Part shown: positions 1-8,363 of the stretch, one piece after another | Layout of the letters: the number at the start of each line of letters is the position of its first letter | Numbering within the stretch: the first letter of the stretch is position 1 | From: Algoriphagus aquimarinus | GTDB taxonomy: Bacteria; Bacteroidota; Bacteroidia; Cytophagales; Cyclobacteriaceae | Length of the DNA stretch: 64,000 bases | Assembly: GCF_007997215.1 (NCBI RefSeq) | Contig: NZ_VORW01000023.1 | Location: 1-64,000, forward strand | Reading direction: 5' to 3' | Made by a program: the position numbers and the translations under genes | The notes under the pieces: model-generated | The model's input: only the letters and a program-made list of their open reading frames with translations | What the model was told of the DNA's origin: nothing | Databases searched by the model: none

Positions 1-129
1 TGCATACCTCGCGGTAAACCACCTTGCCACTTGCTTGGCTTCGGGTAACGACTCCCGCGCTTAAGGGACTTTCACCCGTTGGAACGACCATCTTTTTGGT
101 CTATATTCACCATTCAAGGCACACACATT

Positions 130-167
130 CTGTATAGTGCATACCCTGCGGGATACGCACCATACAG
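130..167. repeat. Imperfect palindrome upstream of the DUF6090 gene
   Basis: Two 11-base arms (CTGTATAGTGC and GCACCATACAG) pair with one mismatch around a 16-base loop. It lies just before the first gene, in a stretch (1-203) with no coding signal that also holds a small GGG/CCC hairpin near 85-97. It could be a transcription or recombination signal of an accessory gene cassette; the function is not known. Integron attC core motifs were looked for and not found convincingly. Confidence 0.35.
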
Positions 168-203
168 TTGCCGTTAGCCTTCATTAAGAAACAAAAAAAA
201 CCA

Positions 204-1010
204 ATGATAAAATTCTTTAGAAAAATTAGAGAACGGCTTTTGACTGAAAATAAGTTTAGCAAATACCTACTTTATGCAATTGGAGAAATTGTTTTAGTTG
301 TAATAGGAATTTTGATTGCTTTACAGATAAATAATGCAAATGAGATTCAAAAAACAGAACTAAGAAATACAAAGAATTTAAAGTCATTGGTGGAAGAACT
401 TAAGTCCAATAAGGTGACTATTACAAAGAACCTGAATACTGTTAGAAATCAAATTAGCAATTCACTTCATCATATCGATTCATTGAGTAATCCAGATTAC
501 GAAATAGCTGATTTAGAGACTTATTTTCTGCACTCGCAAAATGATCTTGGCCCAATATCTATTAATTCAGTTGCTACAACTTCATTAAGCGAATTGGTTT
601 CATCTGGCGGGTACAGTGAAATCGCATCTGATTCGATAAAAGGAAGCGTTTCGGAATATCAAAGGCAAATAAATGATTTAGATAAAAGCATTTCTGCATT
701 TCAAACCTATTGGAACAATATAGAACTTCCTTATACAATAGACCATCACAGTCTTTTGGATATGTGGCTCAAAGAACAACATGTAGACTTAAAGAAAACA
801 GAAAAGCAAATAGAACGTAAACTTCCTGATTTCAAGAGAAACATCCGCTATTTCCCTGTTCAAATGGATGCCTATAAAAATAATCGTGCCTATGCAAATA
901 TGTATGTTCTTCGGTTTTTTGAACTGAGTCGTATACTGGAGAGTATAGAAACCCTCGATAGTTCGGTCGATAAATTAACTGAAAAGATTATTGAAGTTCT
1001 TGAAGAATAA
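204..1010 (+). CDS. DUF6090 family membrane-anchored protein
   Basis: Short inner-membrane protein of unknown function, 268 residues from the ATG at 204. The N-terminus carries the hallmark of the family: a basic FFRKIRERLL stretch, ENKFSKYLLYAIGE, one strongly hydrophobic segment (about residues 26-43) and then LQINN. The rest is helical and hydrophilic, probably coiled coil and soluble. An in-frame start at 168 exists but would add twelve residues before the conserved MIKFFRK opening, so 204 is preferred. Such genes are common as scattered single-gene inserts in Bacteroidota accessory DNA, which fits the palindrome before it and the intron debris after it. Confidence 0.8.
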   Translation: MIKFFRKIRERLLTENKFSKYLLYAIGEIVLVVIGILIALQINNANEIQKTELRNTKNLKSLVEELKSNKVTITKNLNTVRNQISNSLHHIDSLSNPDYEIADLETYFLHSQNDLGPISINSVATTSLSELVSSGGYSEIASDSIKGSVSEYQRQINDLDKSISAFQTYWNNIELPYTIDHHSLLDMWLKEQHVDLKKTEKQIERKLPDFKRNIRYFPVQMDAYKNNRAYANMYVLRFFELSRILESIETLDSSVDKLTEKIIEVLEE

Positions 1011-1029
1011 TTACATAAAAAACGAAAGG

Positions 1030-1364
1030 CTAGTCGAGTAGACGGCCTCGCCAACCATTAAGTTGACGAGGTGCGCCTCTCACACCACCGTACGTACGGG
1101 TCTTCCCGATAAAAATCGGGACAGGCTGTATACGGCGGTTCACTGGATTGTAGGTTGCGTTTTGAGGTAGTAGAAAAGCATCGATTCGTACCCTTTTCTT
1201 CTCAGGCGAGACAAAGTGATCGTAGTATTCAGTATCGCACTCTGAGCTACTACCCATCCTCCTTTTCTGGTTCTACTCCATGCATACGCATGATTCTGAT
1301 CCACTCCCAATTTGATCAGGTTTTTACGTTTCCGCTCAGGCTTCTTCCAGTCATCATATGTTCG
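1030..1364 (-). mobile_element. 3' remnant of a group II intron (maturase C-terminus plus RNA tail)
   Basis: On the minus strand, 1364 down to 1140 encodes the last ~70 residues of a group II intron reverse transcriptase/maturase. It contains WKKPERKRKNL, LGVDQNHAYAWSRTRKGGW and TITLSRLRRKGY, then a stop at 1140-1142. The following RNA section (1139 to about 1030) has the pairing arms and the GTGTGAGAGG-type sequence that follow such maturases. The reverse transcriptase core and the intron 5' half are missing, so it cannot move by itself. An 18-base palindrome (1104-1121) sits in the loop of the RNA hairpin. The right edge abuts the beheaded SnoaL-like gene. Confidence 0.8.
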
Positions 1365-1365
1365 A

Positions 1366-1743
1366 ACTCACCTGGCAGCCGATTTCGATGAATGTGCATC
1401 CCTTTATGCAGAAAAGGCAGTTTATATGATTCCTGGAAGACCTCCACTTATAGGCAGAAGTGAAATAAAGGCTTATTTAAAAGAATCATTTACAGGTCAT
1501 GAAGATGTTAAAATTCTTGACATGAAAGAACCTGCTGAAAAGATGGTATTATTTGGAAATTATGCTGCTGTCAGAGGAACTGGTTATGATGATATTTTAA
1601 ACGCAGATTCATCGATAACTAAATCGACTTATAAATGGATGGTATTAGCTCATAAAAATCCAGAAGGTATTTGGGAGATTGACTGGGATATTTATAACAA
1701 TGACCAAATAAAAACAAAAGCTAATACTGTATATAGCAAATAG
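1366..1743 (+). pseudogene. 5'-truncated SnoaL/DUF4440-like protein
   Basis: The reading frame becomes protein-like at about 1372 (LAADFDECASLYAEKAVYMI) and continues to a stop at 1741-1743. The pattern (a segment in which an acidic helix is followed by AEKAVYMIPGRPPLIGR, and later WMVLAHK and WEIDWDIYN) is that of SnoaL-like/DUF4440 small alpha+beta barrel proteins. These normally begin with a signal peptide or helix upstream. Here the upstream sequence is antisense maturase DNA, so the original start is lost. A TTG at 1312 could in principle start translation through the intron debris, but those residues match the opposite strand. Probably non-functional. Confidence 0.65.
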
Positions 1744-1911
1744 TGCATTTGGTGGTTTACAAAAGTTCAGTTCTTTTTTACGAATACCGCCAAATCATAG
1801 ATTTGGCTTTTAGGAATGAATAAATTAAAAAGAAAAAACAACGTATTGGCTCAGCACAAACTTGAAAGGTTATCGATTTCTACTGCCTTACTTGCCATAT
1901 ACTAAACGTTA

Positions 1912-1946
1912 CCAAAAAAGCCTCCCGATTTCTCAAGAGGCTTTAC
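1912..1946 (-). terminator. Rho-independent terminator of the DUF1573 gene
   Basis: Arms AAGCCTC and GAGGCTT (1918-1924 and 1937-1943) form a hairpin. On the minus strand it is followed by a T run, 20 bases after the stop of the DUF1573 gene. Confidence 0.75.
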
Positions 1947-1966
1947 TAATTATTTTTACTTTTTAA

Positions 1967-2362
1967 TTACTTGGTCTTAGGCAGAACGTTTGAAATCAAG
2001 GATACTTTCTCGATAGGCTCTGAAGCATTGGAGTAAATTCTCACTACAGAATTCTGCTTGCCCATTTTTCCAGTTGAATTGAAAGATACTTTGATCTCTG
2101 AAGTTTTACCTGGAGCGATAGGCTCCTTCGGCCAGCTTGGAACTGTACATCCACAAGTTGCGGCTACATTCGAAATGATCAATGGGGTAGTTCCCGTGTT
2201 TGTCAACTGAAAGGTGTGCTCTACTTTATCTCCTTGGGTGATGTCACCGAAATCAATTGATTTTTCTTTAAAAGTGATGGCAGCACCACTTTGTTCCTGA
2301 GCATTGGCATTAAAAGCAAATACCAAAGCAAAGACGGTCAATAAGAATCCTAATTTTTTCAT
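1967..2362 (-). CDS. DUF1573 domain protein, exported
   Basis: 131-residue secreted protein of the DUF1573 family, an Ig-like (ASPM/SPD-2/Hydin-like) beta domain very common in Bacteroidota; its role is unknown. A signal peptide (about residues 1-21, ending NANAQ) is followed by the family pattern: FKEKSIDFGDITQGDKVEHTF near 30-50, FQLTNTGTTPLIISNV, the conserved CGCTVPSWP, and PGKTSEIKVSFNSTGK. It is a single-gene transcription unit with its own terminator. The full length is usual for single-domain members. Confidence 0.9.
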   Translation of the reverse strand: MKKLGFLLTVFALVFAFNANAQEQSGAAITFKEKSIDFGDITQGDKVEHTFQLTNTGTTPLIISNVAATCGCTVPSWPKEPIAPGKTSEIKVSFNSTGKMGKQNSVVRIYSNASEPIEKVSLISNVLPKTK

Positions 2363-2883
2363 ATGGTTTTAATTTATTTTTTAATGATCATCCAAATAAC
2401 TATTGGGGGAAATCTCGCATGGATAAAATTCATATCACAGGGTGACAATCTCCCTCAAGCTCGATTTCATGGCTATAATTATTTGGTTATCAAATATTCA
2501 ATTTTTTGTGTCAACTTCAAAATAACGGAATCCAAAGGTTTTAGATGCCTTCGACCTAGACTATATTGAAAATACCTTGCCAAAAGCGATTTCCAAGGGC
2601 TGAATTATTTTAACCACGGTGGGCACAGAGGATACCACAGAGACCACAGCTATAAGTTTTTCATTTTTCGAGACACAACTTGAGTACTGTTCCCCTCGAC
2701 CATGGTCGGGGTCCGAATTTTAGACTCACATTATTCCAAATGCACGGTGGCCGAGCGAAGTCGAGGCCAACCTCCTGCCTCAAAACTACTTACTTTTTAC
2801 TTCTCTCCCCCTACTTCCTACTTCTCACATTTCGCCTCCACTCTGTCTTGATACTTATGTCTTGCGTCTAATATCTTATCCCA
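2363..2883. other. Intergenic stretch without a supported gene
   Basis: 521 bases between two minus-strand genes. Short open frames here have no protein character. It holds degenerate palindromic pieces: a CCACGGTGGGCACAGAGG-type repeat near 2618-2650, and a GGCCGAGCGAAGTCGAGGCC palindrome near 2748-2768. The latter is of the kind scattered in many Bacteroidota genomes. Upstream sequences of the DUF1573 gene must lie at its left end, but no clear promoter was recognised. Confidence 0.5.
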
Positions 2884-4338
2884 CTAAAACTCCGGATCCT
2901 CAGTCTCCTTTGGCTTTACGAAGAATACAGGGGCAAAATTCACTAGGTAAAGTTCCTCTGTAGCTCTGGTAATCGCAGTATAAAGCCACCTGGTAAAATC
3001 CTTATCCACTTGATTTTCGGGCAGGTATCCTTGATCCACGAACACCGCTTTCCACTGTCCTCCTTGCGCTTTATGGCAAGTCAAAGCATAGGCAAACTTG
3101 ATTTGCAGCGCATTGAGAAAAGGATCTTTCTTGATCAACTCCTTGCGCTCCACCTTACTGGCCACGTCTGCATAATCTTCTGACACTTGCTGGTACAAGC
3201 TTCTGTATTGATCACGCGTCAGCGAAGGGCTGGGGGAATAAAGGGTATCCAGAATCACTTTTGCCTCAAAATGGGGCTCTTCTGGGTAATCTAGCAGCCG
3301 AAGTTCCAATGTGGCAAATCGCAACCCATAGAACTCCTCAAAAGAACGGATTTTCATTACCTCTGCCATGTCTCCGTTTGCCAAGAAATTCACCTTTTCG
3401 GACTCAGCCATGTAGGTGTAATTGTTCTTCACGATCATCAGTAAATCTCCAGAGCTGATTTCATCCTCGAAAAAATGGATCGTTCGCCTGATGTACAGGT
3501 TATATTGTACTGCTGCTTTATTAGATCGGGTGATGATCGTCGTATTCTCCGTATCATACTTATCATACGCATACCTCAGCCCATCCTCCAGTCGCTCTCC
3601 GGTCATTTTGAAAGTGTCTTTAAACTGACTCGTGCTGATCTGTATCTCTTGCTTCTCCTGTAGCAGCTGATGCCTTAGATTAGTGGCATTATAAAGAATA
3701 CCAGATTCCAGTCGCTGACGCATCACTTCCGTCAATTCGATAAAGTCTGCATCCAGTCGAAAATGTCTCAGCAGGTAATCAGCTTCAAGTGCAGGACTAA
3801 ATTCAGATCCCACTGGTGGAAGTTGGGCAGTGTCACCTACTAAGATTAGTCGATTATTCTGTCCGTGGAAAACAAAGTTGATTAAGTCCCCGAGCAAATT
3901 ACCCGACATTCCTCCATCATCAGCGAGCATGGATGATTCATCAATAATAAAAACGGTGTCCTTGTAATAATTCTTTTGAAGGATAAATCCCCCTCCCAAA
4001 CTCCCATCCTCGGCCTTGGGCTTATAAATAATCTTATGAATCGTATAAGCAGCTCTCCCAGAGTAATTACTCATTACCTTGGCAGCACGACCTGTGGGAG
4101 CAAGCAAAAGCGAGCGCATGGATAATTTGGGAAGCGCCTGCACCAAAGCTGAGATCACAGAAGTCTTTCCTGTACCCGCATAGCCACGCAGGACAAAAGT
4201 TGGCTTTTTCTCTGGCTCCATGAGTAGGAAGTAATCCATCTTGGAGAAAAAAGCAGCCTGACCCGAAGTGGGCTCAAATGGAAAATATTTACTTAGCAAT
4301 GCGGATGGTCTCGGCAAGGACTCATTATCTTTACTCAT
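2884..4338 (-). CDS. RecD-like superfamily 1 DNA helicase
   Basis: ATP-dependent helicase of the RecD/UvrD-C2 type, 484 residues from the ATG at 4338. Visible motifs: Walker A GYAGTGKT (about 52-59), LLAPTGRAAKVM (motif Ia), FIIDESSML (Walker B), LILVGDTAQLPPVGS (motif III), ITRSNKAA, and near the C-terminus LTCHKAQGGQWKAVFVD and YTAITRATEELYLV (motifs V and VI). The short N-terminus lacks the extra domains of RecD2, so this is the compact Bacteroidota form. An in-frame start at 4359 would overlap the divergent NUDIX gene; MSKDNESLPRP leaves a 14-base gap and is preferred. The role in repair is inferred. Confidence 0.88.
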   Translation of the reverse strand: MSKDNESLPRPSALLSKYFPFEPTSGQAAFFSKMDYFLLMEPEKKPTFVLRGYAGTGKTSVISALVQALPKLSMRSLLLAPTGRAAKVMSNYSGRAAYTIHKIIYKPKAEDGSLGGGFILQKNYYKDTVFIIDESSMLADDGGMSGNLLGDLINFVFHGQNNRLILVGDTAQLPPVGSEFSPALEADYLLRHFRLDADFIELTEVMRQRLESGILYNATNLRHQLLQEKQEIQISTSQFKDTFKMTGERLEDGLRYAYDKYDTENTTIITRSNKAAVQYNLYIRRTIHFFEDEISSGDLLMIVKNNYTYMAESEKVNFLANGDMAEVMKIRSFEEFYGLRFATLELRLLDYPEEPHFEAKVILDTLYSPSPSLTRDQYRSLYQQVSEDYADVASKVERKELIKKDPFLNALQIKFAYALTCHKAQGGQWKAVFVDQGYLPENQVDKDFTRWLYTAITRATEELYLVNFAPVFFVKPKETEDPEF

Positions 4339-4352
4339 ACAGACGAATGTAA

Positions 4353-4862
4353 ATGCCAAAAGACAAAATCAGCAAGGAAATCGAAGCAAAGTTCGGAAAT
4401 CATCTCAGGTCACGCGTGAATGGCATCCTGATAGAAGACGGAAAAATCCTGATGATCAAACATTTAATGGGAAATGGCAAGATCATGTGGTCTGTTCCCG
4501 GTGGTGGAATGCATTTTGGACACAATGCATCTGAAAATTTAATACGAGAGTTTTCTGAGGAAACAGGCCTAGATATAGAAGTAAAAGACTATCTTTTCGT
4601 CCATGAATACCTTGCGGCACCACTTCATGCGATGGAACATTTCTTTAGTGTGGAAAAAATTGGGGGGAATTTAACAGTAGGTACGGATCCTGAGCTCTAT
4701 GCAGATTCTCAAATTATCGAAGAAGTCACTTGGATGAGCATAAATGAAATCCGATCATTGCCTAATGAAGCCCTTCATCAAATCTTTTGGGGAATTAAAT
4801 CCCTTGAGGACTTAGTATTGTTGCGAGGATATTTTAATTTTGAAAATAATTCTCTAAAATAG
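4353..4862 (+). CDS. NUDIX hydrolase
   Basis: 169-residue hydrolase that should cleave a nucleoside-diphosphate-linked substrate; the substrate cannot be told from sequence. The NUDIX box begins at GGMHFG (about residue 50) and contains IREFSEETG, so the catalytic REXXEE core is intact. The upstream box position that is usually Glu is His here. A C-terminal helix (INEIRSLPNEALHQIFW) is typical of this group. Divergent from the RecD-like helicase with only 14 bases between, so the two must share overlapping promoter regions. Confidence 0.85.
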   Translation: MPKDKISKEIEAKFGNHLRSRVNGILIEDGKILMIKHLMGNGKIMWSVPGGGMHFGHNASENLIREFSEETGLDIEVKDYLFVHEYLAAPLHAMEHFFSVEKIGGNLTVGTDPELYADSQIIEEVTWMSINEIRSLPNEALHQIFWGIKSLEDLVLLRGYFNFENNSLK

Positions 4863-4910
4863 CACGATTTAAAACCTTCAACCTTACCCAGATTCTTAAA
4901 ATTTTAGCAA

Positions 4911-5492
4911 ATGAATTTATCAAAAGTACTATCCTTAGTCTTCTTAGTAGTTGCACTTGGTCTTGGCTACCTTCTCTGGAAAGGTGTTGACGACGTAGTT
5001 GAAGGCGAGAAAAGAATTGCTCTCATAGAAGCAGCAATCATCGAAAAATTGCAAATGCTTAGAGATGCTGAGTTGGCGTTTCAAGCTTCTAATGGTAGGT
5101 ATGCCGCGAACTGGAATGAATTGAAAACATTTATCGCATCTGGTCAGATTTGGCTTGTCCAAAGAACTGAATCAACTAAACTTCTTGACTACGGTAAGGA
5201 AGAAACTACTGTAACATTCGATACACTTGGTTCCGTACCAGTAATCGATTCTCTATTCAACGAAAGAAAATATCCTGATTTCAATCTAGAGGCGCTAGCA
5301 GTAGTTCCAGGTTCTGGTGGAAAACAATTCGAATTCTTCGCTGACAAAGTGGAAAGAAACTCTTATGAAGTCTCTGTTTTTGAGATTAGAGATCCTGCTC
5401 CAGTAAATCCAAACAGAAGATTGAACAACAACGAAAAAGCCTTGAAAGTAGGTTCAAGAACAGATGCCTCTACAGAGGGTAACTGGAAATAA
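4911..5492 (+). CDS. Conserved membrane-anchored protein, pilin-like outline
   Basis: 193 residues, function unknown. One N-terminal membrane helix (about 6-24) is followed by a long helix (AIIEKLQMLRDAELAFQASNGRYA) and a WNELKTFIASG element, then beta-rich sequence. That outline, one membrane helix running into a helix ending in a YAANW-like turn, resembles type IV pilin and pseudopilin proteins. However, there is no prepilin peptidase site and no assembly genes nearby. Only 11 bases before the DUF3822 gene, so probably co-transcribed with it. Family identity remains open. Confidence 0.65.
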   Translation: MNLSKVLSLVFLVVALGLGYLLWKGVDDVVEGEKRIALIEAAIIEKLQMLRDAELAFQASNGRYAANWNELKTFIASGQIWLVQRTESTKLLDYGKEETTVTFDTLGSVPVIDSLFNERKYPDFNLEALAVVPGSGGKQFEFFADKVERNSYEVSVFEIRDPAPVNPNRRLNNNEKALKVGSRTDASTEGNWK

Positions 5493-5503
5493 TACCTCCT
5501 ATT

Positions 5504-6322
5504 TTGGAAAGCAACCTTAAAGTATTTAAAAGTGATAGGTTTGATGTGGAAGACGCAGCAAGCCTATCACTTTTTTTATATCCTGATTCCTTATTCATTT
5601 TTGCAAAGGATAAGAACCAGTCGAATATTGGTATTCACGAATACATAAACTTCAACTGGGCTTCTTTGGAACAGCTGCTGACTTCTGATCATCTACTGAG
5701 AACAGACCTACCAGCGAAGATCTATCTGCATCAACCTGAATTCAGCCTTGTTCCTGGTGTTTTATTTCAACCTGGTCAAGAAGCTACTTATTTAGCCTTT
5801 GCATCAGAGCCACAAGCGAACACAAGCTATTTCAACACTCCTCTAGACAGCAACAACCTTCAGGTTCTATCTTGCATCTCAGGCAAGCTAAAGAAGACAC
5901 TGGAAGCTCGCTTTTCTGACCTGACATTCCATCACGGATCTGTTTGTTTCCTTTCTTATCTATTCAAAGAAAGATTTAACCTAATCGGGCAGGAGATCTT
6001 AGTCAGCATATTTGGAAATCAAATCTATGCAGCCGCATTTTCCAATCAGGAACTTGCCGTCTTCAATATCTTCTCTATTGACTCCAAAGAAGATATTTTG
6101 AAATATGCCTTGGTCCTTATCGATCAATTGAAATTTGATCGGAACCATGTACGCATTAGCATCTTTGGTGCAACAAATGAAAGTGGTATTACTGAAGATT
6201 GGGGAAAGGAATACTTTCACAATTTCCGCATGTTAACTCCCCATGCAAATCAGAATTTCACTCATGGATTCAAGCATTTGAAATCAGTCAATCTATTTGA
6301 GACTAATTGGCAATTTGATTAA
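5504..6322 (+). CDS. DUF3822 family protein
   Basis: 272 residues matching the DUF3822 family by its outline: an actin/hexokinase-like fold with paired LFLYPDSLFIFAKD and ISIFGNQIYAAAFSNQELAVFN strands, and a conserved position just upstream of coaD. Its biochemical role is unknown; in many Bacteroidota rsmD lies between it and coaD, but rsmD is absent here. No early ATG exists in frame, so TTG at 5504 (11 bases after the previous stop) is taken as the start. The tight spacing with the preceding membrane protein suggests one operon. Confidence 0.75.
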   Translation: MESNLKVFKSDRFDVEDAASLSLFLYPDSLFIFAKDKNQSNIGIHEYINFNWASLEQLLTSDHLLRTDLPAKIYLHQPEFSLVPGVLFQPGQEATYLAFASEPQANTSYFNTPLDSNNLQVLSCISGKLKKTLEARFSDLTFHHGSVCFLSYLFKERFNLIGQEILVSIFGNQIYAAAFSNQELAVFNIFSIDSKEDILKYALVLIDQLKFDRNHVRISIFGATNESGITEDWGKEYFHNFRMLTPHANQNFTHGFKHLKSVNLFETNWQFD

Positions 6323-6425
6323 ACCATGAAACCATCGCAACTCACGCTAAACATTCAACACTCGTGCAATGATTAGTTTGGTGCTCATAGGTTTCAGGTG
6401 CTCAAAGAATAAATAAAATAATCAC

Positions 6426-6881
6426 ATGAAAAAAATTGCCATTTTCCCTGGCTCTTTCGATCCTTACACACTAGGTCATCACGATATTGTGATGAGAAGC
6501 CTGGATCTATTCGATGAAGTGATTATCGGCATTGGCTACAATTCGACGAAGAAATCTAGATACTTTGAAATCGACGTAATGGTAGCAAAAGTAGAATCTG
6601 TGTATGAAAACATCCCTGGCGTAAAGGTGATTGTTTACAATGAATTGACCTCTACCCTAGCCAAAAAGCATAACGCGAAATTTCTGATCAGAGGACTGAG
6701 AAACACGACAGATTTCGAATACGAGAATACAATCAGCCAAATGAACCGGTACTTAAATACCGAGTTGGAGACAGTTTTCTTGATCACTTCACCTAGATAT
6801 GCTGCGATCAGCTCCACGATTATCCGAGAAGTGCACCGCTTTGGTGGTGATGTATCAGAATTCCTACCTTACAATATTTGA
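6426..6881 (+). CDS. coaD: Pantetheine-phosphate adenylyltransferase
   Basis: Penultimate enzyme of coenzyme A synthesis: it joins 4'-phosphopantetheine and ATP to give dephospho-CoA and pyrophosphate. 151 residues, the usual bacterial size. Evident motifs: AIFPGSFDPYTLGHHDI near the start (the T/HxGH nucleotidyltransferase motif, here TLGHH), LIRGLRNTTDFEYE in the middle, and ISSTIIREV for the C-terminal ISS-R element. Convergent with the NUDIX gene to its right; the two coding regions overlap by 13 bases at their stops. Confidence 0.97.
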   Translation: MKKIAIFPGSFDPYTLGHHDIVMRSLDLFDEVIIGIGYNSTKKSRYFEIDVMVAKVESVYENIPGVKVIVYNELTSTLAKKHNAKFLIRGLRNTTDFEYENTISQMNRYLNTELETVFLITSPRYAAISSTIIREVHRFGGDVSEFLPYNI

Positions 6882-7555
6882 GGCTTTAGATGTGTCTTGA
6901 TGTATTGCTTGAAAAGAAAGCGCATTGATGGATAAGAATTGATCAAGGCAATTTTAGCATCCCCCTCATAAAACCATCGGATATCGTCTATTCCCTCCTC
7001 CTTTTGCGGAGCCATTTGGGAATCATTCAAACAATCCATTTCAAACCAGTACGTTTTCTTCAGAATACTCTTTCGATCTTGAGTATAGGTGTGCCAGGTA
7101 TTGCAGATCTGCCTACCTGCTTTTACTTTTATAGCGCATTCCTCCTCCACTTCCCGTACCGCACATTGCTTGGGTGTCTCTCCTTTTTCGAACTTTCCCT
7201 TCGGAAAATCCCACTTTCCAAGACGGAAAATAAGGAGCATCTTATCTTTTTTAGAAACTACGCCGCCAGCAGCTTTGATGATTGAAAAACGACTTTTTAC
7301 AAACTTTTTCAAAGCAGCTTTATCCTTTGTCACCAAAGTAATTGAATCTAGATCCTTCAGTTTTCGAGTCCTGAGGGTATATAGCAATCGGATAATCAGA
7401 TCATGAGAAGGTTCATGAAATAGGATATCATCTTTCCATGGTAAATGGGCAGGCAAGTCTTCTTGCTGGTGATAAACAGTTTCATAAGACTTCGAAGGAT
7501 TTAGCTCCTCATAGCTTATCAGATCAAATGGCTTGTCATTCACGAAGATTCTCAT
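6869..7555 (-). CDS. NUDIX hydrolase with N-terminal extension
   Basis: 228 residues. The N-terminal ~95 residues form a small unassigned domain (MRIFVNDKPFDLI..., then SITLVTKDKAALKKFVKSRF). The NUDIX domain follows, with box GKFEKGETPKQCAVREVEEE (about residues 138-157); the REVEEE core is intact and the following Gly is replaced by Cys. Found in many Bacteroidota divergently next to pyrE, as here; its substrate is unknown. The last four codons overlap the coaD stop on the other strand. A pyrE-linked nucleotide role is only a guess from location. Confidence 0.88.
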   Translation of the reverse strand: MRIFVNDKPFDLISYEELNPSKSYETVYHQQEDLPAHLPWKDDILFHEPSHDLIIRLLYTLRTRKLKDLDSITLVTKDKAALKKFVKSRFSIIKAAGGVVSKKDKMLLIFRLGKWDFPKGKFEKGETPKQCAVREVEEECAIKVKAGRQICNTWHTYTQDRKSILKKTYWFEMDCLNDSQMAPQKEEGIDDIRWFYEGDAKIALINSYPSMRFLFKQYIKTHLKPQIL

Positions 7556-7654
7556 GGGTGAATCAAAGTTTTGGCATGGTTGGAATTAGTCAAAAGTGCA
7601 TATTTTTTTCACTTGCTACAACCTTAGCCGAACTTTATCGCTTATTTTTAAGCC

Positions 7655-8299
7655 ATGGAAATTTTAGACGCGAACGTGGCTGCTGAAGTAGCCGACAAAT
7701 TATTAGAAATTCAAGCCATCAGATTACAACCTGAAAAGCCTTTCACATGGGCTTCTGGCTGGAAATCACCTATTTACTGTGACAACAGGCTTTCCCTATC
7801 TTTTCCTAAGGTAAGGACGATGATCAAGGAGCAGTTGGTGAAAAGCATTCAGCATTATTTTCCAAACGTGGAAGCAATTGCAGGAGTCGCTACTGCCGGG
7901 ATTCCTCAGGGAGCTTTGCTGGCAAATGATCTTGATCTACCCTTCATCTATGTACGATCCAAAGCCAAAGGGCATGGAATGGAAAACATGATCGAGGGAA
8001 AGGTGGTGCCTGGCCAAAAGGTAGTCGTAGTGGAAGATTTAGTCTCTACGGGAGGTAGCTCACTCAAAGCAACTCAAGACTTGTTAGACGCAGGATTTGA
8101 TGTACTAGGGATGGTTGCCATTTTCAGCTACGGATTTGATGTGGCCGCTCAAAACTTCGAGAAAGCAGGTGTGAAACTTGTCTGTCTTAGCCATTATGAA
8201 GCGATGCTCCCAATGGCTGTTCAGAGAAAATATATTACAGGAGATACGCTGGAATCCCTTTCGGAATGGAGAAAAGACCCAGCAATCTGGAAACAATAA
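7655..8299 (+). CDS. pyrE: Orotate phosphoribosyltransferase
   Basis: Converts orotate and PRPP to orotidine 5'-monophosphate in pyrimidine synthesis, as a cytosolic dimer. 214 residues, normal length. Seen: FTWASGWKSPIYCDNR (substrate/dimer motif, about 30-45), IAGVATAGIPQGALLA, the mobile loop VRSKAKGHGMENMIEG, and the PRPP-binding motif VVVVEDLVSTGGSS (about 124-137). Start ATG at 7655 agrees with the family N-terminus (LLEIQAIRL). Divergent from the NUDIX gene and closed by a strong hairpin. Confidence 0.97.
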   Translation: MEILDANVAAEVADKLLEIQAIRLQPEKPFTWASGWKSPIYCDNRLSLSFPKVRTMIKEQLVKSIQHYFPNVEAIAGVATAGIPQGALLANDLDLPFIYVRSKAKGHGMENMIEGKVVPGQKVVVVEDLVSTGGSSLKATQDLLDAGFDVLGMVAIFSYGFDVAAQNFEKAGVKLVCLSHYEAMLPMAVQRKYITGDTLESLSEWRKDPAIWKQ

Positions 8300-8310
8300 G
8301 AACTTTTAGA

Positions 8311-8350
8311 ACGAACAAAGGCAGCGAGAAATCACTGCCTTTGTTCGTTT
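8311..8350. terminator. Bidirectional terminator between pyrE and the ligase cluster
   Basis: Perfect 14-base arms (ACGAACAAAGGCAG at 8311-8324 and its complement at 8335-8348) around a 10-base loop, followed by T residues on both strands. It separates pyrE (+) from the convergent minus-strand gene ending at 8364 and can serve both. Confidence 0.85.
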
Positions 8351-8363
8351 ATGGGTAAGGGCA

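Noticed and set aside
130-203. Integron attC site
   Set aside because: A GTT-containing end is present, but the matching RYYYAAC core on the other arm is missing and no integrase gene is near.
1030-1257. Minus-strand 75-residue frame
   Set aside because: It is the wrong frame of the intron remnant; the maturase residues are in a different minus-strand frame ending at 1140.
1155-1391. Plus-strand frame of 78 residues near the intron
   Set aside because: It is antisense to the maturase C-terminus, whose motifs are clear on the other strand.
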